Positions 34,405 to 47,136 of a DNA stretch of 64,000 nt are shown piece after piece (the first letter of the stretch is position 1; every line of letters begins with the position of its first letter). The notes beneath the pieces were generated by a model that saw only the letters and a program-made list of their open reading frames with translations, was not told the origin of the DNA and searched no databases. The stretch lies in NCBI GenBank assembly GCA_033002965.1, contig JAURVB010012639.1, positions 124,001-188,000 on the forward strand, in the 5' to 3' direction. The stretch is from Piper betle. Lineage: Eukaryota > Streptophyta > Magnoliopsida > Piperales > Piperaceae. Position numbers and translations under genes: made by a program.

Positions 34405-36980
34405 GAAAGGTCTCTCATAAATGAGAAAATGTCTTTAACTAATAGGATAACCTTGGAAAGAAAATTATGGCCGATGGCAAAAGACAATTAAACGGTGGGA
34501 AAAAGTTATGATTAAAATGAGGCAATAATAGCCGGTTTGGGAATAGGCAATGGGGGCAAAGGAGGCAATGAAAAGAAAAATAATAGCTCAAAAATATGAG
34601 GAGTCATTTGTTTTAATTAATTAAAAGCAAGAAAAAAATGAATGATCTGATGCTTTGAATTGCACACAATTTATAGAAAATATAGGAGTGAAGCCATTGT
34701 ACACATGGAGTTTGACCATGTAGATTGCTGAGATCCCTTCACAAGTGCTTACCATTGCATACTTATCCCTTAACTATACATCTGCTTCTCTGCCTGCCAT
34801 ATCTCTCTTGTTCAAGCCATTGCACCACACTTGGCAAATTGGCTTGTTTTTTCTTCAAAACCAATTCAGACATCCTAATATTAATTCTAATTGGGAGGCT
34901 TTCTATCTATAAAAATGCCCATGAAGAGAGTCACCCAGTTTCACTGAAATATATTCTTTATATATGAGGTACCAAATTAAGTGGTCATTGCTTCCATTGG
35001 AAAAAAAGTGTTGTAAATTAGAAAACTAATTTGGATATTTGACATCCATAAATCCGATTTGTATATGATGCATTTATATTTGATCTGAAATAGTTTTGGA
35101 TTGAAACTAATCGGATAGGTAATATTTTATCAAATTATATTTTAAAATACTTAAAATAATTATTTTATTATTATTTTTCTTTATTTTATATTAAAATTTT
35201 ATTATTTATATATTTTATTCAATCAGGATAGATATGAATCATATACGTGTTTGGCAGACTCAAATCGAACACAAATATGGCAAATGAAATGGATCTAATC
35301 TTCGGATTCATATGAGATTTGAGTTTGGATTTTTGAATTTGGATCGGATCCAATTATAACTTTATTCGATCCATATCCAGAACTCATCCTTAAATATATA
35401 CATAATTATTTGATTAAATTATTCATTTTTACCCAACTCTTTGTGCTTCCTTGATCAGCACAGAATTGAAGACTTAATTATTTAGAAGCAACCCATTAGT
35501 TAGGGCCTTCCAATATTACATGATTGAGGGCTTGTACAAATTTTAGAACATAGTAATAGTTGAGGTTGCCTTTGACATGTAATCTTGCACATTTGTGTTT
35601 ATCCTTTGTCTATTTAAATATATTACATTGTGGAAACCTACTAATTTTCATGAAAAATTTTCCCTTTTTAAAAAAAAAATTGCTTGTGCCCATACTTTTC
35701 AAATGAGGGATTGCTAGTAAACATGTTCTATATAATAAATAATTCACAAAACAAAAAGATAAATATTATTCAAAAAAATTAAATATAATTATTCTCTTAT
35801 AACACGTGTCATGTAACTACCATCATAAAAAAAACATAACTTTTTACTATCTTGAAGCCCCATAAGATCTGAGATTGGTTGCCATAACTTTTTTGACAAA
35901 AAGAGCACCTTTAAGCTTGTTATTATTTTAAAAAGCTGCCTATATTAGCTCAAATTAGTACAAAAATATCGATTCAAAAAATATTTTTTCTATTTATTCA
36001 AATTTTAGTATAACTATAATTTTTAAGTAAATGATAATTACCTTCATCATTCCTTGTAGCCTTAAGAGGGGCTTATACCATTTCCCCCCTTATTTAAAAA
36101 GCATTGTTATTAGTACATACCATGAAAGAAGGTTATAAAATCATTGCTAGAAATAGAATGAAGGGACCAAAGGGTATCTACTCATGAAATAGTGAATAAT
36201 TACTGTGCACTTTGAAAATCATTTTTTTTAAAAAAAATGGACATGGGTGATATTTCCTCTTGTTTTTCTCTTCTAAATATAACGCAAATCACTAAAAAGA
36301 TAATTGAAGAAGAAAAAGCATGGTGTCGTAACAAAGGTAAAAAAAGATGGAGCTATGAGAGGAACCAATGGGTAACAAATAACAATCCCTTCAACACAAA
36401 GGGTGAATTTCCACATACTTTTCACGTTTCTTGGCTCACAAAATGAATTCCACTCTTTTAAGGAGGGGAAAAAAGGTCAAATGTACAATGTATATGTGTA
36501 TATAACATATATGAAATCAACAGGTACCCACAATCTAATTCATACTTTCTATATTATATGATGAAACATTTAGCCATCTAAAAAGTACAGTATGAGCATT
36601 CATAGCAGCAATATGTTGAACTGCTGGAAGAAATCTGCATTATACCTCTGCTATCATTACATAGTAGATTCTTGAAGTATGGTCGATCCAACAGACAAAA
36701 CAGCCGAATTACGAACTACCCAGATTGTGAGAAGACTTCTTGGTGCACTCAGCATCCCCCGTGTACTTATATTAAGTTGGATCCCCATCAGTCAGATGCT
36801 TCTTCACAAAGTATCCTGGAGCAGAAAGAAGAACAATTAAAAACACTGGTTCAAGGTCAGGAAGCAGCATATATCCAGATGAATGGAGCTGAAATTAGGC
36901 GGGGAGATAACAACATTTTCAGTGTTTGCCAATCCTCACAAGGTAAAATTCAACCCTCCCAACATTCACAAATCTTTTAG
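34405..36980. other. Intergenic DNA; right part is E3-ligase 3' UTR
   Basis: At 35040-35400 there is sequence dense in GGATCCGAT/CATATCC-like words, probably an old transposon. The frame at 36237-36446 has no family likeness. The last few hundred bases should be the 3' UTR of the minus-strand E3 gene. Confidence 0.35.
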
Positions 36981-39026
36981 TCAAAAGACATCTGCCCGAT
37001 TGGCATCCTCTATCATCCTTTCGTTTGACCGCCGATCTGAATGTGTGCGAGATGCCGATTCTCCTAACTCAGCTTTGCAAAGGGGGCATGATGCATTTAT
37101 TTTCAGCCATTTATCCACACAGGCAACATGAAAATAATGAGAACATGGTAGCTCTCGAAGTTCTTCGTTGTCCCCATATTTTGCCAGACATATACAACAT
37201 ACCTGCCACAAAACAATGCCAGTCATCTACTACACATATTTAATTAGTAGCAATACGTAGGGAGAAGAGAAATCTCTGAATATAAAAGAAACCCACTGTC
37301 ATAAGCATACACAATTGAAAATAATTGGCATCAGCCATCAATTTATAATTATAAGTCATCTAATAAGAAAGATTTTAGAGCTCACTCTGAAGTCATATCT
37401 ATTAGGCAACACTTAAAAGGAAAACTCAACCTTTTTCAGCACATGTAACCAGATAAACCAACAAATAATGGCTCTTCAAAAGGGTAGATAATATCAATGC
37501 AATTAGATTAAAAGTAATAGCAGCAATAGTGAGGAGCAAAGATTTTGCTTTAACTCCCCCCCAAAAAAAAAAAACCGAAATTGCTCACTGCAAAACATTT
37601 CATGAATATGATAGCACTTACAGCATCCTCTCCAGATATTATCCTCTCTTTGTCGGTGCCAAGAGCCAAAACCCCACCCTCAGTAGCACTTCCAGAGTTG
37701 ACTTCACCGTCCTCTCTGCTTTCACTCCTCTTTAACTTGAACTTATAAATAGGAAGTGCATTGATTGATTCAGCACTAGCTCCTCTGGTCTGACCAAGTT
37801 CGTCTCTAAAACCCAGTATTGAAATAATACAAGGCAAGCAACAGCAGATTGTTGCACACAATATAAAGGGCATAGCATAACCGATACAGCTGAATGTAAG
37901 GAACACTATACATAACCTGCATGCAATTAAAATTTCCATTACAAATGATATGAGACGAAGTATATTAGGAATGCTCAAGAAAAATGTTACCTGTACAAAT
38001 TTGGCGCTTCTGCAGCTGAAGAGTGCCCGCCAAATATCCAGACATTACCAACAACAAACCATACAGCAAAGAAGCAGTCCAATGCCATCTTAAAGTGGTC
38101 CACAAGTACATCAAGCCTGTCGAAAAAATTAAATTTGACATAAAAAATAGATCTCAAGGAACAACCCATAGTTACTGAGAGTGGACAACAAAGATTCCAT
38201 AAACTGACCAGATAAAGAATACGAGAAAACATAGTTCTAACAAAGTATAAGAACCACAAAAGAAAAAGAAAGGAATAGTCACTTATGGCTTCACAAAATA
38301 TACAACCATAAACGACTAATGAAAAGTTCAACACATATTATTTAAGTGAAAACCACCACACCTTGCATTGATAGTTGTTGCTTCCCACCATCTTGCATGC
38401 GTCATCCGACCATCTTCTTCTTGACCTGGAGGGATTGAGATAGAGAAATATCTTGATTCAGATGGAGGATTGTGTTGACTGTTGTTTTGATGAGCATTCA
38501 TTGTTTCTTGCTCAGAGCCATGATTATTTCTATGGAGATACCGCCAGTAAAGAAGTGGCAAGGTAGCTACACATCCAGCTGCATAGCCTACGATCCAAGC
38601 AAATAAGGGAGTTTGCGGATTTTCATGTGTAGACAACGACAAGACAACAATGGATGCTACTATTTGACACAATGTGACCACAACTTCAATCGAAATCCAC
38701 AGTCCAGAGTTCAGCGGACTTCTACGACGACGGTTATAGTTGTCCCCACTTCTTCTCATGAAGTTACCACCACGGGAGCTCCCAATAGTAGAAGAAGGAG
38801 GTATTTGAGACACGGGCACCTGGGTGCTAGATGAAGGCACCTCAACATTTGGTGCCACATTTTGAGGCTGTGGTTCCCCGTGAGAACCAGATGAAGATGC
38901 AACACTAAGTCGGGACACATCAATTGCATGTTCACAGTCTAAGATGGTACCCTTGGGTGGCTCCATCAGCAAAGGATGTCTATCTGTTTGGATATCACCT
39001 TGTACTTCCAATGAGGGGCCAGCCAT
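36981..39026 (-). CDS. Multi-pass membrane RING-H2 E3 ubiquitin ligase (At4g11680/At1g63170 type)
   Basis: Minus-strand exons 38362-39026, 37991-38116, 37622-37916 and 36981-37202, all in phase, 435 residues with no break. The Ser/Pro-rich N-terminus is followed by hydrophobic spans ([72 protein letters not shown]) and a RING-H2 finger at residues 364-405: CCIC, 14 residues, CSHYFH, VAC, 10 residues, CPLC. The pattern C-x2-C-x14-C-x-H-x2-H-x2-C-x10-C-x2-C provides eight zinc ligands. Such proteins sit in endomembranes and pass ubiquitin from an E2 to membrane or lumenal-quality-control targets; the substrate is unknown. The upstream leader is split by a 1.07-kb intron. Confidence 0.92.
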
Positions 39027-39037
39027 CAAAGTCCACC

Positions 39038-40240
39038 GCTGAATGCAAATAGAAGAAAATCATAGGAGCATATAAGCATTCAAACTGCTAAACTGGCCCA
39101 ACCAAGTGCAAATTATCTGATAAAGGTTCCGAAATTGCACTAGGTGATCCTATCTCTTTGCCACCAGAACCAATTCCTCTAAATCAGTAAATTGCATTGT
39201 CCAATTCAGAATCGTGACTGTCAAACCAAACACACAAAATACCAAATTTTAATTAATTTAAGCACAATGACTGCCAAACCAAATACGAGTAACAGAAAAT
39301 TTTTATTTATTCAAGCACCATCTCTGCCAACCCAAATACAAGAAATAGCAAACTTTTATTAATTTAACCACACAATAAAAAAGAAATAGCAAACATTAAT
39401 TAATTTGATCACCAAATACAAGAAATATCAAACTTTTATTTATTTAAGCACTCAAATACAAGAAACAGCAAACTTTTATTAATTTAAGAACCATGACTGC
39501 CAAACCAAATACAGGAAACATCAAAATTTTATTTATTTAAGCACACAGACAAGAACACAATATTTCCATCCACCCAAAGCAACCACATTCAAAATCTCAA
39601 AAGCCTCGGATGCCATAGAAACCCCAATGGGAAAATTAAAGCTACCAACATGATGCACTTCAAAAAAAAAAAAAGCATAAATAAATGGCATAGTGGAATT
39701 TTTTTTTTAAAAAATATGAGCAAAGCATACAATTTCATCCACAATCCAAGCCTATAATTTCACAAAGAAAGCACTTCCCACCTACGCAATCACTACCTAT
39801 CCTTCCATCCATAACAGACATCAACAAGACCACCAACCCAAATCACAAAATGGCAACAAGCCGCACCATCAAACCAACCACACCACAGAGAAATCAGGCC
39901 ACCAATCAAGAATCTACAGCTTGCCCAGATGAAACAACAAGCATTCAACCAACCACATACATGCAAGGCACAATCTCAAATTCAGCTCCTGATTAAACAA
40001 TCTTTACACCAAAAAAACAATAAAAAAAAAAGAACCCTAGAAAAGCAAATAATTCAGCCACTAATTCGGTTAAAAAAAATTGGAAAGAAATGAAATTTGC
40101 GCACCAAGATTGGGAAGGCGGTAATTGAGTTTTAAAGTTTTCATTTTTTTCCACTTTGGAGGAGGAGGGGGAAGAGAATTTGGGGGTTGGGGTGTTGGGG
40201 GAGGGGAAGGTTGACAAAGGTGAAGATGCTCTTCCTTCAC
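39038..40240 (-). other. Split 5' UTR of the E3 gene with a degenerate tandem array in its intron
   Basis: Splice consensus places a leader exon at about 40240-40105 (donor GTGCGC) joined to 39038 (acceptor TTCAG), 12 bases before the ATG. Inside the intron, 39215-39545 is a diverged tandem array of roughly 45-60-bp units built on CCAAATACAAGAAATAGC and CTTTTATTAATTTAAGCAC. Confidence 0.5.
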
Positions 40241-41650
40241 CACATCACCAGCTGCTTTTGGTTGCCACTCTCGGGTAAACGGATCCCTTTGTATAATTTT
40301 TTTTTGTATAATTGGTAGGCATCGACTCGGATATTCTAATTTACGAAGTATTTATCGATTAAGTACCTGGTCCGAGTTTGGTTCAGTTCGGTTCAATTTT
40401 GTATGGCTCGAGTGGATCAAATATTAGACGCTCGGGCGTAAGCATAAATTTGTGTATATTTATTATATGTATGTATATTCGTCTTGAATTTACATGTGAA
40501 TTCGATCCGGTAGACCTGATTGGACAAACTGAATCATATTCGAAAATATATATATACATATATTTATTTATTTATTGAAAAAGTTTGAAAAAATGGTGGC
40601 TTGTATAATTTGTAATTAAGCAGAGTTATTATAAGTTATATTAGAATATACCGATACAAATTCATTTGTGCCTAATAAAAATAATATTAGGATTCCTCAT
40701 GTATAATATGCAGGGTTTTAGGTTTTGTATTTTTTAGTTATAAAAATCTAAATCAACCTCGAGTCATCTTGGTAAAGTTAACATTAGAATTTATTTTTAT
40801 ATTATCACTAGAATAGGCCACCCATGGCCTTTAGGCAATTGAGTCGTTCTCAATCGTGGTATAGCCATATCAGCCCCGGGCAGCTAGATCTGGCCACTCA
40901 AGGATCCATCAAACCACATCGTAGTCAGGGCAGTCCAATTTGCCCCGAAGTCGGCCAACCTAATCAATGACTGTGACCATATATTTTTTATTATTTTTAT
41001 TTAGACGTGTTTGGGTAAGTTAAGTTTTATCCAAAGTTAAAGGTAGTTTTGACATTATCAAAAAAATTCACCTTCACGTGTAAGCAATTTTTTAAAAAAC
41101 TCAGCCCGAGTACAAACACCAGATAAATAGTCAATTAAATATATATCATGAGACAAATTAATATTTTCTAGGCAAACTTTTATCATTTGAGATAAATTTA
41201 TTTAAAATGATCTAATCACTTGTCTTAAAAACTCAAGCTATTAAAAAAGAAAAATACTTTTTACTTCAATAATTTAGAGTCCCAAAGTATATATGCTCCT
41301 ACAAAGTTAAACACTTCCTCATTTTTACAACAAAATATACATTAATCACTAGTGTCTTGTTTATATATTTATATCATGCAGAATTTGTTTTGAAAATCAA
41401 ACTAGGAATTGAAAGACAAACAAGTAATCAAAAAAATATACAATTACCAAATTTGAGTCCACACAAATGGCCAAAAAGCAGGAAACTTCTTAGCAACTGC
41501 TTCAACCTCCCTCTCCCTATTTTTTTCACACACGGGCAACCAATCCCCTCCCTATCCGAGTGTGACCTTCTTGGCAGCTCAAGTATGTCAAGAGCCATAA
41601 GATGCTCCCCCCTTCCTTAGATATTAAGCAAGCTCTTCACCTCTTCCTTA
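40241..41650. other. Intergenic AT-rich DNA
   Basis: A GC-richer island at 40830-40985 contains GGCC-rich words like those in the element at 43.5 kb and may be an element fragment. The 40300-40540 stretch resembles transposon sequence rich in TCGGTTC/CTCGAG words. No gene seen. Confidence 0.35.
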
Positions 41651-41660
41651 TCTATATAAG
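41651..41660 (+). promoter_or_regulatory. TATA box of the CYSTM micro-gene
   Basis: TCTATATAAG, 68-77 bp before the ATG at 41728. An upstream ATG at 41681 is out of frame with the main start; it lies close to where transcription should begin. Confidence 0.55.
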
Positions 41661-41727
41661 CAAGTGATCTCTCTGCTACCATGCCTCAACAATCAGAGGC
41701 TTCCTTCTATCTTCCCATTTTAATACC

Positions 41728-42021
41728 ATGTATACACCTCTTCCCTACGATAATGGTGCATACTTGAGTCATGTTAGAAGACGCCATGAAGACAAGGGTT
41801 TCATCTATGCATGGTCTGTGACATTTTCTTTGATTTGTTTTTTATAATTTTGTCCTCTTGTTTTCTTTTCTGTGATTGCACTTCCATTTTCTTCAACGGA
41901 AGGACCTTTGTATGCTAAAAATATTGTTGGGTTTTGCAGCATATTTGCTCTGTGTTGCTGTTTTTGCTGTTTCGAGACCTGTGAATGCTGCCTGGAAATC
42001 TTGTGCTGCTGCTGTTCATGA
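41728..42021 (+). CDS. CYSTM-like cysteine-rich membrane micropeptide, two exons, 55 residues
   Basis: Exon 1 is 41728-41813 ([16 protein letters not shown], then [12 protein letters not shown]) and ends TG before a GT donor. Exon 2 is 41940-42021, after TTTTGCAG, and begins C, which completes a Cys codon. It then reads [17 protein letters not shown] and LEILCCCCS, stop TGA. The polar N-terminus, short hydrophobic helix and dense Cys cluster match the CYSTM module of small eukaryotic tail-anchored stress peptides. Twelve of the last 27 residues are Cys. The donor context is weak (TG then GTCTGTG), but the phase fit and the Cys pattern across the junction are strong evidence. Neither exon is long enough to appear as a clear open frame alone. 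Likely role: membrane-associated stress or metal tolerance, inferred from the family. Confidence 0.8.
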
Positions 42022-42046
42022 ACAGAGCAAACTATACTCGTGCTGT

Positions 42047-42366
42047 ACTCTGAAATTTGTGCTATTTTTGCTTCTCCATAGTCCATTCAATAGAAATATG
42101 ATGCAGAGTTTAGTTATTCTGTAGTCTAATGAAAGAAATCCATCAAATATTACTCTGAAATTTGTGCTATTTTTGCTTCTCCATATTCCATTATCAATAG
42201 AAATATGATGCAGAGTTTAGTCATTCTCTAGTCTGATGATAAGAAATCCATCAAATATCACTCTGAAATTTGTGCTATTTTTGCTTCTCCATATTCCATT
42301 CAATAGAAATATGACGCAGAGTTTAGTCATTCTGTAGTCTAATGGTAAGAAATCCATCAAATATTG
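42047..42366 (+). repeat. Three tandem copies (105-108 bp) in the CYSTM 3' UTR
   Basis: ACTCTGAAATTTGTGCTATT recurs at 42047, 42152 and 42260. The units run through CTTCTCCATA, CAATAGAAATATGA and GAAATCCATCAAATAT and are over 90% alike by eye. The array begins 26 bp after the stop codon, so the tail of the transcript has been triplicated. Confidence 0.85.
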
Positions 42367-43337
42367 CTTGTAGTGTTACTTATCACAACAAAAACAATGA
42401 CTTTTAATAAATTTATAAGAAATTAAATCTTTGATAATATATTAAGTAACAATTAAGTAAATAAACATAGACTGAAAGAATAGTTTGATTAATCCCTGCA
42501 GCTTCTTGAATAGTTTTGTTGTTGGGATGCCCTGCTCACATGATGAACAAAATTTGATACAAACAAAATTAATAACATTCTTCCAAAATTCAACATTTTT
42601 AATTATTGCCAATTAAAAACAAAATAAATTTGCCTATTTTGACACTTCGATAACGTAATTAAACTTTCTAAGAATCAATTTCTAAGATAAATTTGTCTGA
42701 TACGGCTGTAATTGGTATTAATAAGGCAAGGAATTAGTAGTTAGATTTTAGATAATTAGAAAAAACAGAGGAACTTGTTTGAAGGGTGATGTTGTATATC
42801 TCAAATTATGAATAAAAAGGGTGAAGTTCTTGGACCCTCTATCTCTCTTTTCCTATCCTCTTCCTTAATATCTTCTCTAATTCTTCTCAATGTCAATCAT
42901 GCAACAATCTTCATTTATCAATTTCTTCCCCAAATTCTTTATCCTTAAGCACGATTATATCATCCTCATAATTAATTTAAAAATACTCTCAACTTTGCAA
43001 TATCAGTAGTTAATTAAACAATTTGAAATTATCTACAAATAATTATTTATATAATAGATTTAGCTTACAGATTTTAACCTAAGAAGTTCGACTTTGATCT
43101 AAATTTGCACCCTTGAATATCCCCAATATTTCTCTAGAAAAATACTTCATTTATTTAAGTAGACTTAGTTTACGTACCTTAAATACTTGATTGGATTTCT
43201 AATGTTATTTTAGGAGTTGTTTTAATAAAATAGTGCAATGCCAAAAAAGAAAGATGTAGGTTTACACTCATCTAAAACAAGTTCACACCTTAGCATTTTC
43301 TCACGCACAGGTGTGTGTATGTGTGTATGTATGTATG

Positions 43338-43338
<1 letters not shown>
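42367..43338. other. Intergenic AT-rich DNA
   Basis: No gene or element recognised. Confidence 0.4.
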
Positions 43339-43387
<49 letters not shown>

Positions 43388-43830
43388 AGGCTGTAGGATA
43401 AGGCACGACTCATATAGTAATGTGAAAATGTAACGGCCTGGGCTGTCCGATTAGAAGGACGACCCAAATTAGATAGTGTAAAAAAATTACCCTAAGGTTA
43501 CTGGAGACCACCATCCTCCATCCATATCTAGCCAAAGGGAGCCCCTATTTGGCCTACCATGGCCGGATGTGGCAACGCATGGCCAAATTTGACCACATGG
43601 CTGCCCTTCAGTCGGATCTAGTTGGACTGCGACCGTTAGCCAAAAAACCCATCGTTGGTAGCTGGATCCAGCTGCCGATGCAGCCCCCGGCAACTAAGGA
43701 GGGAGGGTGGGGCAGGTAGGGTATTTTTGGTTTTTAAGATGAAAGTTAATCTCAATCATCCTTATAATTGAACCATCCACAATCAAATGGGCTCATATAA
43801 ATTAAAATGTTTCTTTTATATATATGCATA
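43339..43830. mobile_element. (TA)n-flanked element with GC-richer core (member C)
   Basis: Starts in a TA tract (43339-43384, preceded by GTATGTATG repeats) and ends near a shorter TATATATGCATATA tract at about 43818. An imperfect hairpin GGGCTGTCC (43440-43448) against GGACGACCC (43457-43465) lies near the left end. The core at 43490-43710 is GC-richer, with GGCC-containing words. It is shorter and less extreme than members A and B. Confidence 0.45.
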
Positions 43831-44174
43831 TATTGATACTTTCAATGTGAAAATCCGGAAAAAAATTATCAAAAATATTTTGAAAAAGAATTCGATGGTG
43901 AATGATCGAACCTTCCAAATTAGTTGAGTAATTAGGCATGAAATGAATTTACATGTTAAGGTTTGATAATATGTTTACTTTTTTTAGTCTTTGTGAAAGA
44001 CTTAACTCGTGATTTTTAGCCCAAGGTTTCACTCCCTCGTTCTTTTCGGCCCATGTTTCCACCCTTAAGTTGTGTAAAGAAATGCGGTGCTTTCTAGATC
44101 ATTATGTAATCTTGAAGGGAAGAAATCATAAATATTACTGTCATATGTGTTTTTGAGAAATCACATAGTTTGGC

Positions 44175-44640
44175 AAGGAGGGAGTGCAATCTAGCCCGGT
44201 CTATAAATTAACGGGCTTAGTTATTTTTAAAAATATGGCCAATTAAGTTGAAGATTTTAAGTATCAACCTCACTAATATATTAGATCTTACCTTATTAGG
44301 TATTGAATGTGAGACTAACTTTGAAGGGTTTATAATTTACCCACATTGAAAAATTTTGTTCTCGAAATTCCTACTTTTAGTCTGTGGCTAACGACTCAAT
44401 CCACGTCCAACCCTCTATCTAATATAGTCTTGAGTTGACTCTAATACCACTTATAACATCCCTGTCCAACAAAATATAAACTGATAGGCCTAATTATTTT
44501 TTTAAAAATAATTAACTAAATTATAAATTATAAACATCATCCTTGTTATTATATTAGATTTTACTCAAATAAGTATTTGATACAAGTCTCACTTTGGAGG
44601 TCTTAAAAATGTTGGGCTAGATAACATGACTCAAGTCTTC
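44175..44640 (-). mobile_element. TRIM-like miniature LTR element
   Basis: On the minus strand, a roughly 165-bp segment (44640-44470) is followed by AAGTGGTATTAGAGTC (44437-44452), close to the TGGTATCAGAGC Met-tRNA primer site. About 90 bp of internal DNA follows, then a diverged repeat of the first segment (44350-44175). Shared words include a TTAGTCTCACATTCAATACC-like block and an AT-rich TTTTTAAAAATAA block. No coding sequence. Related copies at 48.4-48.9 and 54.2 kb support a family. Confidence 0.45.
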
Positions 44641-44876
44641 AACAAAAACTCACAGGCATTGTTCCAACCTTGTTACAACGGAATTTGTCGGACTTCTTTG
44701 TCAAGAACAATATCATTGTATTTGCCTAAGTTTAATTATAAGTTTATTTACTACCTTCCTCATTGTATTTTTTTTCATATTTTATATGGATATTTTTATT
44801 TGTTATTTTTTAAAGCATAACATAATAATATTTTTAGGGAAAATTTTATATGAATTATGCCTCGTATAGTTTATAT

Positions 44877-45658
44877 CAGCGTTGCATAAATTAGCTGATT
44901 CCAATCGGAATTGGCTGATTTAAATCTGATCGGCCGCATTCCGTTTCAAATTTGGGGTCGAATCAGCTTTTGAATTGATTTTATGATAAATTACTAAAAT
45001 ACTTTTAGTATTAAATTAAATAAATTATTTATGCATGGGTAAAATGAGAATTAAAGTATATAATTACGAAAATGCCCCCTTTTCTCCCTCCGCCACCAGC
45101 GCCCCTTCGCTCCGGCGGGGCTAGGCAGGGCCGGTGGGGGGAGTCGGGGCCGATTGGGGGGTGCATTGCTGGCGGGGGGAGCAGGGCCGGCAGGGGGATG
45201 GGTCAAGACTCGGGGCCGACAGGACGAGGGTGGTGGGGTGGGGCAGAGGCGCAAGGAGGGGGGACTAGGCGGGGCGGGGCCAGCGAGGGTGAGGCTGGGC
45301 GGGGCGGGGCAGGGCCTGCAGGGGAGGCCGGGTGGTGAGGGGCCAACGGGAGGAGGCAAGGCAGGGTGCCGGTGCAGCGGCAGGGTTGAAGGTGGATGGC
45401 ATTCTCGTAATTAAAAGTTGACTCGACTCCGACTCGAGTCAAAAATAATAATTAATTCCAAATAATTTTAAAAAATCTTTAAAATATTAAAAAATATCAT
45501 AAACTATAATACACATAATAATATCAAAATAACATCAATACCTAATTTTTACATATTTATGTTATGAATTGTCAAATTATTATATATGACTGATTTAGAC
45601 CGATTCAACTAAACTGATTCCTGTCTGATTTAGACCGATTCCGATTTTTGCAACCATG
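44877..45658. mobile_element. hAT-like non-autonomous element with G-rich core
   Basis: Perfect 8-bp duplication GTTTATAT (44869-44876 and 45659-45666). Left end CAGCGTTGCATAAATTAG. The right end, reversed, is CATGGTTGCAAAAATCGG. The GC-rich core at 45075-45400 is G-rich on this strand, and the AT-rich arm on the right (45410-45560) is the reverse complement of the arm in the 29.2-kb copy, so this copy is inverted. No transposase. Confidence 0.75.
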
Positions 45659-45666
45659 GTTTATAT

Positions 45667-46807
45667 AAGCTATACATTTAATTTGAACTTTTTTTAATGG
45701 GTTTCACAAAATAATATTTATATATATTAAAAGTATGGTCCATAATTAAGAGATAAAATTTTATTTTTTTAATATCATTACCACCTACTTTTAAATTTTT
45801 AAAAGATGCACAACTAATAGACATTTTGTAATTTATTTATATTATAATTACATTGATAATTAAGATGAAAGAGTTATAAACATTAGATTGTATTAAAATT
45901 TTATAAATATCTTTTTTATTTATTATTTTATTTATGTACATAATGTTTGAATTATGAGATTTATTAAATTGCACAAAATAACAGGCATAACTCATATAGG
46001 TTATATGAAGTGTAGCTTATGTATATAGAGCTCATATTTTTAACCAATGCAAACGCATGTGTATTTTCTAATTTTTTGTTCAAATTTTCAACATATTATA
46101 ATTTTGATATGCTACAATTTTTTATTTTTATTTTTGGGCAAGGCTCTAAATTAGGAAAGCAGATTACTATAAATTTTCTTGTATTTTTTATGGATAAATG
46201 CTTGTAAAGAAGTTTTCCTAAATAATAGAAATACTTTTTTCCTTTTTTTTCTTTTAACCAAATAAGAATAAGTGTGATTGAGAAAAGTACACGTTTTTAT
46301 ATCCATCATATATTGTTTATGCATTTGCTTAACATATATAGAGATTATTTATAAACATTTAATTAATTATGCACAGTCAATAGATCAACATCCAACATAC
46401 ATGAACGTTAACATTAAATGAATCAACACCCAACATGTATGAATGTCAATATTTAATGGATATTTATAATCATTTACATTCATCCAACAACTTTTTGTTA
46501 ATTTTTTGCCCAACTGTTTTTTTAATTTTCAATTTGATTTCAACAATGATGGCATTTTTTAAATTGGAATGTGGTTCTTGCAGATATTGCTAATTGCTAA
46601 TGAATATGAAAATTGAAATGATGATATATAATTAATTTGTTTAATTCAACAAAACAAATATAATTAAGAATATTTGTTTATTTACTTTTAATCAAAAACA
46701 ACATAAGGTCACTTAGGTGAATATTCTTTTGCCTAGAATATAATATTGATGAAACCAAAGTACCATAAGAACAACCATAAAAAATAAATTAAACAAAATG
46801 AATTAAC
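45667..46807. other. Intergenic AT-rich DNA
   Basis: About 75% AT. A near-duplicate of AATCAACACCCAACATGTATGAA-type words occurs at 46385 and 46425. No gene recognised. Confidence 0.35.
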
Positions 46808-47092
46808 TAAGAAAATTTATAATGAACTATTTGATTACCAACTCCACTCAGAACATGATCAGGAGGAGGGACTAGTGGCAACAGTGATGGTGATGATGAA
46901 GGTGGAGGTAGAGGTTGTGGAGATTGTTTACCATTGTGTCCAAATCCAAGCAGCATACAATCATCTCCAAAAGAGCCTACATTTTATTCAAACATAATAA
47001 CTATAACATTAATTAACACTATTATCTAGCAATCTGATGGAATTTACAACACTAATTAATTTTATTCACCTAGAAAATTAATGATAGGAAAA

Positions 47093-47095
<3 letters not shown>

Positions 47096-47132
<37 letters not shown>
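47096..47132. repeat. (TA)n microsatellite
   Basis: Pure TA tract in an intron of the decayed notch-like gene. Confidence 0.9.

Positions 47133-47136
<4 letters not shown>

Noticed and set aside
36237..36446. 69-residue plus-strand frame
   Set aside because: No family likeness, no promoter or splice evidence, and located in AT-rich intergenic DNA.
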